Part shown: piece by piece, positions 17,301 through 24,360 of the stretch
Numbering within the stretch: position 1 is the first letter of the stretch
How the letters are laid out: every line of letters begins with the position of its first letter
Source: JAOACQ01 sp049968515
GTDB taxonomy: Bacteria; Spirochaetota; Brevinematia; Brevinematales; JAOACQ01
Direction: 5' to 3'
NCBI GenBank assembly: GCA_049968515.1
Contig: JBMFQR010000005.1
Span: 22,699 to 86,698, forward strand
DNA: 64,000 nucleotides
The notes under the pieces: generated by a model
The model's database searches: none
What the model saw: only the letters and a program-made list of their open reading frames with translations
What the model was told of the DNA's origin: nothing
Program-made: the position numbers and the translations under genes

Positions 17301-18366
17301 TCTACCTGTTTCTAAAAACAGTCATTTAAGCCTTAATTACAACAAAAGCGGAACATCCCTTCAGGGAAAGATTTTACCTACAGAAATTGAATTAACCGGT
17401 TCAAAAGATTCTCTGGGTTTAAGGGGAGATATTACAATTGAAAATTTCTCCGCTAACTTACCGCTCAATTCATTCAGCCTTAGTGAAATAAAATGGAATG
17501 AACTCAACTTATTTGAAAGCTTAAAACTTGATGTGAATATAAATATTGGCAACAATAATAAACTCTCTACCCCACTAAACCAATTTATTTTTAGAAAAAA
17601 TTCGAGAGTAAAAATATATGGCAGACCTTCTCTTGAAGAAATGAAGATCAGAGGAGATATTATTATAGATAGAGGAGATTTTACCTATTTTTCAAAGACT
17701 TTCTCAATTAAAGAAGGAAATATTAGCTTTCAGGGAGATGACATTATTCCATATGTAAAGATGTTATTATGGTATAGATACAAAGACGTCAATAAAGAAA
17801 ATGTTGATATTTACTTGACCTTTGAGGGAAAAGCTTCTAAAATTATACTGAAGGAATTTTACTCAATTCCGGAAAAGCCAAAAGATGAGCTTTCAATGAT
17901 TCTGGGTATAAGCAAAGGCGATGAGGAAAGTTTGTCGAGCAGAACTCCATCAGTAGAATATATAAAAAGTGGTGTGGGTTTTGCCGAGAATGTTTTTTTC
18001 TTTACTCCTTTGTCTTTAGAGGTAAAACGAAGACTTGGACTTGACCTTTTTAGCTTCAGGTCAACAATTCTCCAGAATTATGTGGAAGCAGGACTTGAAA
18101 GGCAAACAAATGTTGATTTCAGAAATTATCTTTCCGGAAGTGGAATAGTAATGGGCAAGTATATACTGCCAAATTTATTTTTTGAATATGAGCTATTTCT
18201 GGAAAAGGATTCTGTTACAAGTTATGGACTTATACCTGTACATACGGTAGGACTTGAGCTTGATTTATCTTATTTTAATCTGGGCTGGAAGTATCAACCA
18301 TACAATGTGGGAAAAGAAACCACATATGAACAGATGTTTGAGTTTAAATTCATTAGAAAATTTTAG
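14317..18366 (+). CDS. tamB: TamB-family translocation/assembly or lipid-transport protein
   Basis: The 1349-residue product has one N-terminal membrane helix (residues 8-30) followed by about 1200 residues of repetitive beta-strand, as in the TamB/AsmA-like bridge proteins that span the periplasm. The C-terminal 250 residues have the conserved DUF490 (TamB) features: RGDIIIDRGDFTYFSKTFSI, GNISFQGDDIIPYVKM, and a final strand ending in Phe (FKFIRKF). TamB proteins work with BamA-family barrels in outer-membrane protein insertion or phospholipid transport. The bamA gene starts 16 bp downstream, strong support for this role. There are no frame breaks. Confidence 0.88.
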   Translation: MKWLRNILFIFFTFVVFLYFLIFIGSIIFVSNYKKEIENQIAKALLFEDAEIKGFIHIPFVLIRFKEINLFNVDGTYIKFKNMDLYYDIFKFSKENPVEICNKINIENASLYFPYNIAKDYIFELLKKYSNVYLTPRQKHKVNIKEAFLNLDFFSGINTATSLKNAEIFISYNLLQLNGLFNMKIDQLNKINLLDTELNYELNFGIKDGKNFISFSSKFDVSNFIIGGLPLLENENFGFSTTNFMNIKENIAKNLFELKFTNDNVTIFNLKKDFLISYSKKPRTYLLEYLMPEGKYFTELNGNFNDRDFLLDLSISNYNTLDKLNLSFFSKNNKKAGKIKLSSRIFKNLNADINLNKTINGELYFNFDLYNQPLIGILKFEYKDKLLRLKSNKLLLGDINFGGFDTYITFSSNILSMESTETLWGIAAKGKIDGNKAKLTLKFNNSLISSINSFMNASFNIMAKTKPLTIDELKGDINIRNFKTSARILSGDFQYSNKILNLKQLSLFNLINLSLTDRIERVFRGYLNNINGEIVIKKSTRLPLTGNMLLNQDLSVNNFFFTIDKEIFATLTNITNSNYFFKITAKNYDTERFGLDGKFNLDFTSTIKAGKLNQLTINSGYLYNNHPLKFYLKSIKNELDNNIYDIPLFSLETEDDKLFGKGYATTGKNKRLFVYFIRGGKIDINLKDDLLSGEININKFILRNPFDKKEESTPLFFNLNATFKQKNDFDILNNLDAYGNLSIYDIKNQDSFSLQIPAFSFQKGELRLSYSKFKYSGADTSFSIYGKNNIYNLNGNFIFDKLSFNYYAKIFKNGENWTANYKIVNFNIANISQNFYGKVVKDKQYLILYSEGSSGITGYVGLKKNIDWKIDFIGNNMEIYSAGSFISNEISMDLDYNIPLSLLEGKFYIKKAKGNFKGKLKLENSEINGYISFVDCNAGVDYSKTYLSNFNAIMPVSNSSVLLENLIIPTTTGNFSVSGFINIKEISTPYITIKLLPVSKNSHLSLNYNKSGTSLQGKILPTEIELTGSKDSLGLRGDITIENFSANLPLNSFSLSEIKWNELNLFESLKLDVNINIGNNNKLSTPLNQFIFRKNSRVKIYGRPSLEEMKIRGDIIIDRGDFTYFSKTFSIKEGNISFQGDDIIPYVKMLLWYRYKDVNKENVDIYLTFEGKASKIILKEFYSIPEKPKDELSMILGISKGDEESLSSRTPSVEYIKSGVGFAENVFFFTPLSLEVKRRLGLDLFSFRSTILQNYVEAGLERQTNVDFRNYLSGSGIVMGKYILPNLFFEYELFLEKDSVTSYGLIPVHTVGLELDLSYFNLGWKYQPYNVGKETTYEQMFEFKFIRKF

Positions 18367-18381
18367 TATACAGGAGTTGCT

Positions 18382-20817
18382 ATGCTAAGGAAAAGCACTA
18401 TAATTATCTTTCTTTTGTTTCTATCAGTTCTGTTATTCTCTCAGGAATCCGGTCAAAAAATAAAAATCTATAAAATTCAATTCGACGGGCTTGTAAATGC
18501 ACAGAAAGAGGAATTGAAATCTACAATAAACATTAAAGAAGGACAGACAACAGACTATAAATCCTTAAATAAGGCACTAAAAAAACTATACAGCCTTGAT
18601 ATGTTCAAAAAGGTAGAGCTTTTTATTTCCAACACATCAGAGGGAGATATTGTAACATTTGTGGTTGAAGAAAACCCCTACCTCAAAAGCATAAAATTTG
18701 AGGGGAACAAATCGGTTGCAAGGGATGATTTGCTAAAAGAAATAAAACTCACAGAGGAATCCTTCATTACAGAGCAAAAAATTAAAGCCTCCATAGCAGC
18801 AATACAGAAAAAATACATAAATGAGGGCTTTATTGATGCCATAGTCAGCTACAGACTTACCGTTCACGATATAAAGAAAAACTCCTTTAAAATCGTATTC
18901 ACGATAAATGAATCAAAAAAAGTGGTGGTGGAAAAAATAAATATAAAAGGAAACAAGCAGATTAAGAAAGGGGAGATTATCTCTGCAATGAAAACAAAGG
19001 AAAAATTTTTAGTCTTTGTATCAGGTGTGCTTAAAGAAGATGAGTTTGAGGAAGATAAGCAGAGAGTCATAGAGTTATATAATCATAAAGGTTTTATAGA
19101 TGCAGAAATCAAAAAGTTTGAATGGAAGATAGAAGAACTTGGAAAAGACAAAAACATTCATAAGGCTATAGTGGTTTACATTGAGATTGAAGAGGGAGAA
19201 AAATATAAAACTGGAAATATAACAATAAGTGGTAATACACTTTTTACGACGAAGGAACTTTCAAATTTCATTACATTAAAAAAGGGGGAGGTATTTGATA
19301 AAGTTAAAATTGATAAAACAAGATTTGATATTTACAACAAATACAGTGACAATGGACATCTTTACGCTAATATTTCTACAGTATTCAATAGAGATATAAC
19401 AAACAGAATAGTAGATGTAGAACTTGTTATAACAGAAGGTCCAAGAGTTCATATAGAAAGCTATACAATTTCTGGAAATACAAGAACAAAAAGAAAGGTT
19501 ATAGAGAGAGAGGTAGTATTTAAAGAAGGTGAAATGTATATCCAGAATAAGGTAAGAAGATCATACGAAAGACTTGCACAGCTTCAATACTTTTCTGCAA
19601 TAAATTTCACTCCACTTCCCGGAAGTGCTGAAGGACTAATATCTCTCGACATAAACGTTGAAGAACAAAGGACCGGCCTTATTTCCTTTGGCGCTGGTTA
19701 TGGTACAGAAAGTGGGTTTCTCGTAAATGCAGGTATTTCTGAAAATAACCTCTTTGGTACTGGAAGAAAGGTGGCATTCAAAGCTGGATGGGCTGAAAAG
19801 TCGCAGGGAGTATCTCTAAGCTATACCGAACCATATATATTTGACGATCCAACTACTTTTGATATTTCCCTCTCATACTCGAGAAACATATATGACATTG
19901 CAGTTGATGAAAACGATGATGGAATACTTGATAAAACCTCCATTAACTATAGAGAAAATCCCTCCTCTACCATCGACAAAATTCCCCCCGATTATAATTA
20001 CAAGAGACACTCAATTTCTCTCGAACCAAACATAAGCAGAAGATTTTTTGAATACTGGTCAGCCTCTCTCGGATTTAGAACAGAATCTTATATAGAAACA
20101 GAGGCAAACTTCACCAGACCTTATATCTTTAGTTCGTCATCAAATGCATGGTTTTTTTATTCTGATCTTACAAATAGGCTTGAAAGAGGCTGGAGAATTA
20201 AAAACAGAATAAACACAGGTGTATCATTTAATTCAACTGATCACCCGATGTCGCCAACATATGGTCAGTTGTTCTCCTTGAGTTATAGCTACATTGGAGG
20301 CATAGTCGGTGGAGAATTTGAGGCGAATAAGCTGACCTTTTCTTTCACACATTATCAGAAATTATTCTGGAAGCTTGTACTTGCCCTGCACACATCGCAG
20401 GGCTTCATATTCAACCAATTTGACGGAAGCTTTAATGTAGACTACGTCGACCAGTATACATTTGATGGAGTTTATAACTTAAGGGGTTGGTATAATTATC
20501 CATCTGGCTACGGAAATAGCAAATGTTATGTAAGTTCAGAGCTAAGATTTCCTATATATGATCCTATATGGGGTATAATCTACTATGATATGGGAAAACT
20601 CTGGGATGATTATAAAAAATGGGAACCCTTTAACATGGAAAATTACAAATTCAGTTTTGGAATAGGAGTACAGATTAATATACCAATGCTACCCATAAGA
20701 TTTTATCTTGCAAGAAGAGGTTTCTTTGATAGTAGAGAAGAAAGGATGAGACTTACAAAAAGTGATGGTTTATTTGATGAAATTATTCCTGTAATAAGTA
20801 TACAGGGTTTATTTTAA
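18382..20817 (+). CDS. bamA: outer membrane protein assembly factor BamA
   Basis: The 811-residue product has a signal peptide (residues 1-20, LLFSQ), then five POTRA-like repeats (about residues 25-420; e.g. KIYKIQFDGLVNAQKEEL, IKGNKQIKKGEI, ISGNTLFTTKELSNFITLKK, ISGNTRTKRKVIEREVVFKE). A 16-strand Omp85 barrel follows, including ENNLFGTGRKVAF and the conserved YNLRGWY loop motif (VRGF-like). The last residue is Phe, the usual outer-membrane targeting signal. It inserts barrel proteins into the outer membrane. Neighbours tamB (upstream) and skp (downstream) are its usual partners. Confidence 0.95.
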   Translation: MLRKSTIIIFLLFLSVLLFSQESGQKIKIYKIQFDGLVNAQKEELKSTINIKEGQTTDYKSLNKALKKLYSLDMFKKVELFISNTSEGDIVTFVVEENPYLKSIKFEGNKSVARDDLLKEIKLTEESFITEQKIKASIAAIQKKYINEGFIDAIVSYRLTVHDIKKNSFKIVFTINESKKVVVEKINIKGNKQIKKGEIISAMKTKEKFLVFVSGVLKEDEFEEDKQRVIELYNHKGFIDAEIKKFEWKIEELGKDKNIHKAIVVYIEIEEGEKYKTGNITISGNTLFTTKELSNFITLKKGEVFDKVKIDKTRFDIYNKYSDNGHLYANISTVFNRDITNRIVDVELVITEGPRVHIESYTISGNTRTKRKVIEREVVFKEGEMYIQNKVRRSYERLAQLQYFSAINFTPLPGSAEGLISLDINVEEQRTGLISFGAGYGTESGFLVNAGISENNLFGTGRKVAFKAGWAEKSQGVSLSYTEPYIFDDPTTFDISLSYSRNIYDIAVDENDDGILDKTSINYRENPSSTIDKIPPDYNYKRHSISLEPNISRRFFEYWSASLGFRTESYIETEANFTRPYIFSSSSNAWFFYSDLTNRLERGWRIKNRINTGVSFNSTDHPMSPTYGQLFSLSYSYIGGIVGGEFEANKLTFSFTHYQKLFWKLVLALHTSQGFIFNQFDGSFNVDYVDQYTFDGVYNLRGWYNYPSGYGNSKCYVSSELRFPIYDPIWGIIYYDMGKLWDDYKKWEPFNMENYKFSFGIGVQINIPMLPIRFYLARRGFFDSREERMRLTKSDGLFDEIIPVISIQGLF

Positions 20818-20839
20818 ATATTTTTTAAGGAGAAAAAAA

Positions 20840-21367
20840 ATGAAAAAGATTTCACTCTATATTTTTTCCCTTTTTTTAATAAGTTCTTTTTCCTTTCCAG
20901 CAATTAAGCTTGTTAAGGTTGGAGTGGTCGATCTGGAAAAGGTATTTGCTTCATATCCCGGGATTTCAGATATACAGAAAAGATTGAAGGATGAAAGAGA
21001 AAATTATGACAGAGAAATTAACAAAAAAAATGAGGAGATTAAGATTCTTGAGGCATCTCTTACAAATGAACTTCTATCTGATAATGAAAAACAGGTAAAA
21101 ATTGCAGAGATTGAATATAAAAAACAGAAGCTAAATGATTTTATTGACGAAGCAAATGCAAAGCTTAATTCATTAAAAAATGAACTGACAAAATCAATTT
21201 ACTCAAAAATATGGACTGTGATTCAAAGGGTCGGGGTAGAAAAAGGTTACAGTCTTATACTGAAAAAATCAGGGGAGTCTATCCTTTATATAGACAAGGA
21301 GATAGATATAACCTCTGATGTTATAACAAAACTCAAAAAAGAGCTTGAAGTAGAAAAAAGAAATTAA
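20840..21367 (+). CDS. skp: OmpH/Skp-family periplasmic chaperone
   Basis: The 175-residue product has a signal peptide (residues 1-20, SSFSFPA). VKVGVVDLEKVFASYPGI is the start strand typical of OmpH, followed by a long coiled-coil arm (residues 40-120, rich in K/E, IQKRLKDERENYDREINKKN) and a return helix. Skp trimers hold unfolded outer-membrane proteins for BamA. AAGGAG precedes the ATG, 22 bp after bamA. Length and placement are standard. Confidence 0.9.
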   Translation: MKKISLYIFSLFLISSFSFPAIKLVKVGVVDLEKVFASYPGISDIQKRLKDERENYDREINKKNEEIKILEASLTNELLSDNEKQVKIAEIEYKKQKLNDFIDEANAKLNSLKNELTKSIYSKIWTVIQRVGVEKGYSLILKKSGESILYIDKEIDITSDVITKLKKELEVEKRN

Positions 21368-21370
21368 GCA

Positions 21371-22018
21371 ATGAAAAGAAAGTTGCCATATGGAATTTAT
21401 GCCATAACATGTGAAAGCCGATCGCTCGGAAGAAAAAATATTGAAGTTGTCAGAGAAATGATCAAAGGTGGCATAGAAATCCTTCAGTACAGGGAAAAGA
21501 ACAATAAGACAATGAAGGAAAAATATTTTGAATGCCTTGAAATCTCAAAGATTGCTAAGGAAAATGGTATCCTTTTTATTGTAAACGATTACATTGACAT
21601 TGCAATGGCAGTTGATGCAGATGGTATCCACATCGGTCAGGATGATATACCGGTAGAAGTTGCAAGAAAGCTCTTAGGTCATAATAAAATCATTGGTGTA
21701 TCAACACATTGTCCTGAACAGGCTATAAAAGCTGTGGAAGATGGAGCTGATTACATTGGTGTTGGACCTATATTTTATACCAACACAAAAGAAAATGTGG
21801 TAAGTCCAGTTGGTATAGAATATCTGGACTTCGTGGCAAAAAATTTCTCCATCCCCTTTGTTGCCATTGGAGGAATAAAAGAAACTAATATTGAAGAAGT
21901 ACTAAGACATGGAGCAAAAACAGTGGCTATGGTTACAGAAATCACCGAAGCAATCAACATTGTAGAAAAAATCCAAAGCTTGAGAAAAAAGTTAAGAGAT
22001 TTTAAAATAATACAATAA
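21371..22018 (+). CDS. thiE: thiamine-phosphate synthase
   Basis: The 215-residue TIM-barrel enzyme couples HMP-pyrophosphate with the thiazole phosphate to make thiamine phosphate, in the cytoplasm. Motifs are QYREKN (LQ-R-K), FIVNDYIDIAMAVDADGIHI-GQ (ND...D-HLGQ type), GVSTH, ADYIGVGPIF-TNTK and FVAIGGI. The gene starts 4 bp after skp, so it is transcribed with the outer-membrane assembly genes, an unexpected partner. No other thiamine gene is in the window and no TPP riboswitch is seen before it. Confidence 0.9.
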   Translation: MKRKLPYGIYAITCESRSLGRKNIEVVREMIKGGIEILQYREKNNKTMKEKYFECLEISKIAKENGILFIVNDYIDIAMAVDADGIHIGQDDIPVEVARKLLGHNKIIGVSTHCPEQAIKAVEDGADYIGVGPIFYTNTKENVVSPVGIEYLDFVAKNFSIPFVAIGGIKETNIEEVLRHGAKTVAMVTEITEAINIVEKIQSLRKKLRDFKIIQ

Positions 22019-22041
22019 AAGAACTAAAAGCTGGAGAATTT

Positions 22042-23955
22042 ATGGAAAATAAAGAAAAATCGATGCCTCTTAATGCTTTTCTAAAAAGCATTTCTGAACA
22101 TGCGGAGGTAAGTCTTTCTACATTTATTACTTCCTTGATACTATTGTTCTTAGCTATTCTTACATTTGTTAAGAACTATAAATATAATGATAATCATCTT
22201 AACTGGCTTAATCATGATTACTCCAAAAACCTTCTGATGTGCAGCGAGCAGGACTCTGTTTTTATGACAGAGGGGGGTGACAATCAGGTATTTGGTTCAC
22301 TTTATTTCACATATGCAGAGAAAATAAGACCAGATATTTCTCCTTATGACCAGAAAGGGAATATTTTTAAGAGAATCTATGGGGATATGAGATATATAGA
22401 CCCCCAGACACTTCAAAGAAGAATGCAGGTAGTTGATACACATCTGTTTGCTGGAGAAGAACCCTTCTATGAAGATATAAGGGACAGGAAAGACCCTTAC
22501 TTTATACCATACTGGCAGGGCAGAAGGCCAGTATATCTTACATGGGAGAGACCTGAACCCTGGAAACTTGATGGGACATACTTTCAGGACAATAAGAGAG
22601 CTTTGCCTCTGGAATACCAGAAACAACTCGGTCTTGGAGAATATTATTATAAACGCTACGGAATTATGTATAAGGTTCAGAATATAAAATATAAGCTTGT
22701 GGACTATCTTGAATTAAAAAAGAAAGTGTCTCTTGAAGATGTCCGGAAGCTTTTTTCTGATTGGCTTCACAGGGAAATTAACCCAGGCTTCGCAATGGAG
22801 AAGCTCAATTCCTTACAGAATGAGGGTCTGTTAAAGGTAGAAAATGGATATGTAAAGTTTGTAAAAATGTATCCAGAACCAAATAAAGATGGATATTTTG
22901 AAAACTTACTTCTTAGATGGAAAGACATTCCAAATGCAAAATATTTTGACGTTCTTTCAAGAGAGATAATTATAAATTATGGCTATCAGTTTGGTGAGAT
23001 CTATCGAGAAAAAGTAAATGAATTAACTGAATTGAAAAAGAACGAAAAAGATCCTGCAGTACTTAAAGAAATTGACAATAGAATAAAAGAAAACTGGCAA
23101 AAAGCAAAAGAGTATTACGAAATTGCTATCTATTATGGCTGGGATTCATTATCAGTATTACACAATGTGAGTGTAGTTTTTCTCAGAAATGAAATAGAAG
23201 ATCTATCCAGCAGGGCAAGGGAATTATTGAAGAAAGCGCTTGAATTTTATCCAAACTCTTATGGAACATACTCTGTGTATTTTGGATACTTAATACAGGA
23301 TTCTTTTAAAAATCCCGCCAATGAAGAAAAAAATCTAAAAGAATTTGAGATTTATCTCAATCAACTCAAAAAGGTTCTGCAAAGGTACAGGTCATCGGGT
23401 GGTGTATACAGCAAACATCCAGTATGGAAGAATTTTGAGGGACTTGAAAGAATATATCAAAACGTTAAAGAATTTCCCACACAAAGATTACTGGCGGCAA
23501 CGGCACAACTCGAAAATATGCTTGAAAAAAATCCAGTAATGGACAACAATAACACAATGATGGCACAGACTGTCATAACATTGCTCTATATTAGAGGTAT
23601 TAATTTTGGTTATGATGAGTATGTAAAAAAAGCAGATAAACTTACAGATAGAATAATTAAATTAAAATTAAACGATCAGGCTTTCTTAGAATGGGCTTTT
23701 GGTCTGTATCTACAAACCCAGAAATTTGAAAAAGCCTATGAGGTTGGTAAAATTATCATTGAAAGAAAATCAGGCTTTTCAAATATAGGAAACTACTATA
23801 ATTTTGGAATACTCGGTTTTAATCTTGGAAAAACTAATGAAGCAAAAGCTGCTTTAAAAAAATTTATTGAGCTTTCAGAACAGGACAGAAAAAACCTTAT
23901 TCAGTACAGACAGTTGATTGACAATGCAAATAAGATACTATCAATGCTAAAATAA
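22042..23955 (+). CDS. membrane-anchored protein resembling the DUF2723 C-terminal domain, with TPRs
   Basis: The 637-residue product has one membrane helix (residues 32-52, LSTFITSLILLFLAILTFV). The next segment, DYSKNLLMCSEQDSVFMTEG-GDNQVFG...YAEKIRPDI, resembles the soluble domain that follows the membrane part of DUF2723 proteins (glycosyltransferase-like multi-spanning proteins), but the membrane domain is absent. The C-terminal half contains TPR-like repeats (AKEYYEIAIYYGWDSLSVLH; ALEFYPNSYGTYSVYFGYL; EAKAALKKFIELSEQD). It is the last gene of the envelope operon (GGAG before the ATG, 24 bp after thiE). Probably an envelope scaffold; function not known. Confidence 0.6.
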   Translation: MENKEKSMPLNAFLKSISEHAEVSLSTFITSLILLFLAILTFVKNYKYNDNHLNWLNHDYSKNLLMCSEQDSVFMTEGGDNQVFGSLYFTYAEKIRPDISPYDQKGNIFKRIYGDMRYIDPQTLQRRMQVVDTHLFAGEEPFYEDIRDRKDPYFIPYWQGRRPVYLTWERPEPWKLDGTYFQDNKRALPLEYQKQLGLGEYYYKRYGIMYKVQNIKYKLVDYLELKKKVSLEDVRKLFSDWLHREINPGFAMEKLNSLQNEGLLKVENGYVKFVKMYPEPNKDGYFENLLLRWKDIPNAKYFDVLSREIIINYGYQFGEIYREKVNELTELKKNEKDPAVLKEIDNRIKENWQKAKEYYEIAIYYGWDSLSVLHNVSVVFLRNEIEDLSSRARELLKKALEFYPNSYGTYSVYFGYLIQDSFKNPANEEKNLKEFEIYLNQLKKVLQRYRSSGGVYSKHPVWKNFEGLERIYQNVKEFPTQRLLAATAQLENMLEKNPVMDNNNTMMAQTVITLLYIRGINFGYDEYVKKADKLTDRIIKLKLNDQAFLEWAFGLYLQTQKFEKAYEVGKIIIERKSGFSNIGNYYNFGILGFNLGKTNEAKAALKKFIELSEQDRKNLIQYRQLIDNANKILSMLK

Positions 23956-24011
23956 CGCCATATCAATGTATTAAGATATTCAGATTCTACACAGGGGTTC
24001 ATTTTATTCAC

Positions 24012-24047
24012 GCACAAATTTGCACTTTTTTATGTGCGAATTTGTGC
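24012..24047. promoter_or_regulatory. inverted repeat, candidate enhancer site upstream of the sigma-54 promoter
   Basis: GCACAAATTTGCAC (24012-24025) and GTGCGAATTTGTGC (24034-24047) are inverted repeats, 13 of 14 positions paired, 8 bp apart. They sit about 80-115 bp before the -24/-12 element at 24126, the usual distance for an enhancer-binding protein site. A terminator for the gene ending at 23955 is an alternative, but the T-run lies in the loop rather than after the stem. Confidence 0.5.
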
Positions 24048-24125
24048 AGACTGCACATCTTATCAATTTTATTAAAATTCTTATCTCTTTTTTAGAAAAC
24101 AAATTACAAAAAATAAAATCATTTC

Positions 24126-24141
24126 TGGCATAAAAATTGCT
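24126..24141 (+). promoter_or_regulatory. sigma-54 (-24/-12) promoter for the laminarinase
   Basis: TGGCATAAAAATTGCT matches the RpoN consensus TGGCAY-N-TTGCW, with GG and GC exactly 10 bp apart. Transcription would start near 24153 and give a leader of about 210 nt. Palindromic GCTATATAGC lies downstream at about 24203. An RpoN gene is not in the window. Confidence 0.6.
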
Positions 24142-24267
24142 TCTATATAGCAGTAGCTTTAGCAAAACATAAAAATTTTTTTTATTTTTTCTTTTTTTAG
24201 TGCTATATAGCGTATGAAATATATAAATATAAAGGAGATGGTATGATAATAGCGGATATCCAATAAA

Positions 24268-24346
24268 AAGCTCCCGCTTGCCGATAAATGGTAGCGGGAG
24301 CTTGATAGGACAAAGACCGAATCATATTTATGGGGATAAAGCCCCG
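24268..24346 (+). promoter_or_regulatory. structured 5' leader of the laminarinase mRNA
   Basis: Two hairpins lie between the promoter and the start codon: AAGCTCCCGCT/AGCGGGAGCTT (11 bp perfect, about 24268-24302) and GGGG-ATAAAG-CCCC (about 24332-24345). The ribosome site GGAGG (24352-24356) follows immediately. The first hairpin lacks a T-run, so it is not an ordinary terminator. mRNA stabilisation, or control of ribosome access by an RNA structure, is possible. I do not recognise a known riboswitch class. Confidence 0.45.
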
Positions 24347-24360
24347 TTAAGGAGGATAAT

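Noticed and set aside
24268..24302. Rho-independent terminator before the laminarinase
   Set aside because: The 11-bp stem is not followed by a T-run and lies between a promoter and a ribosome site.
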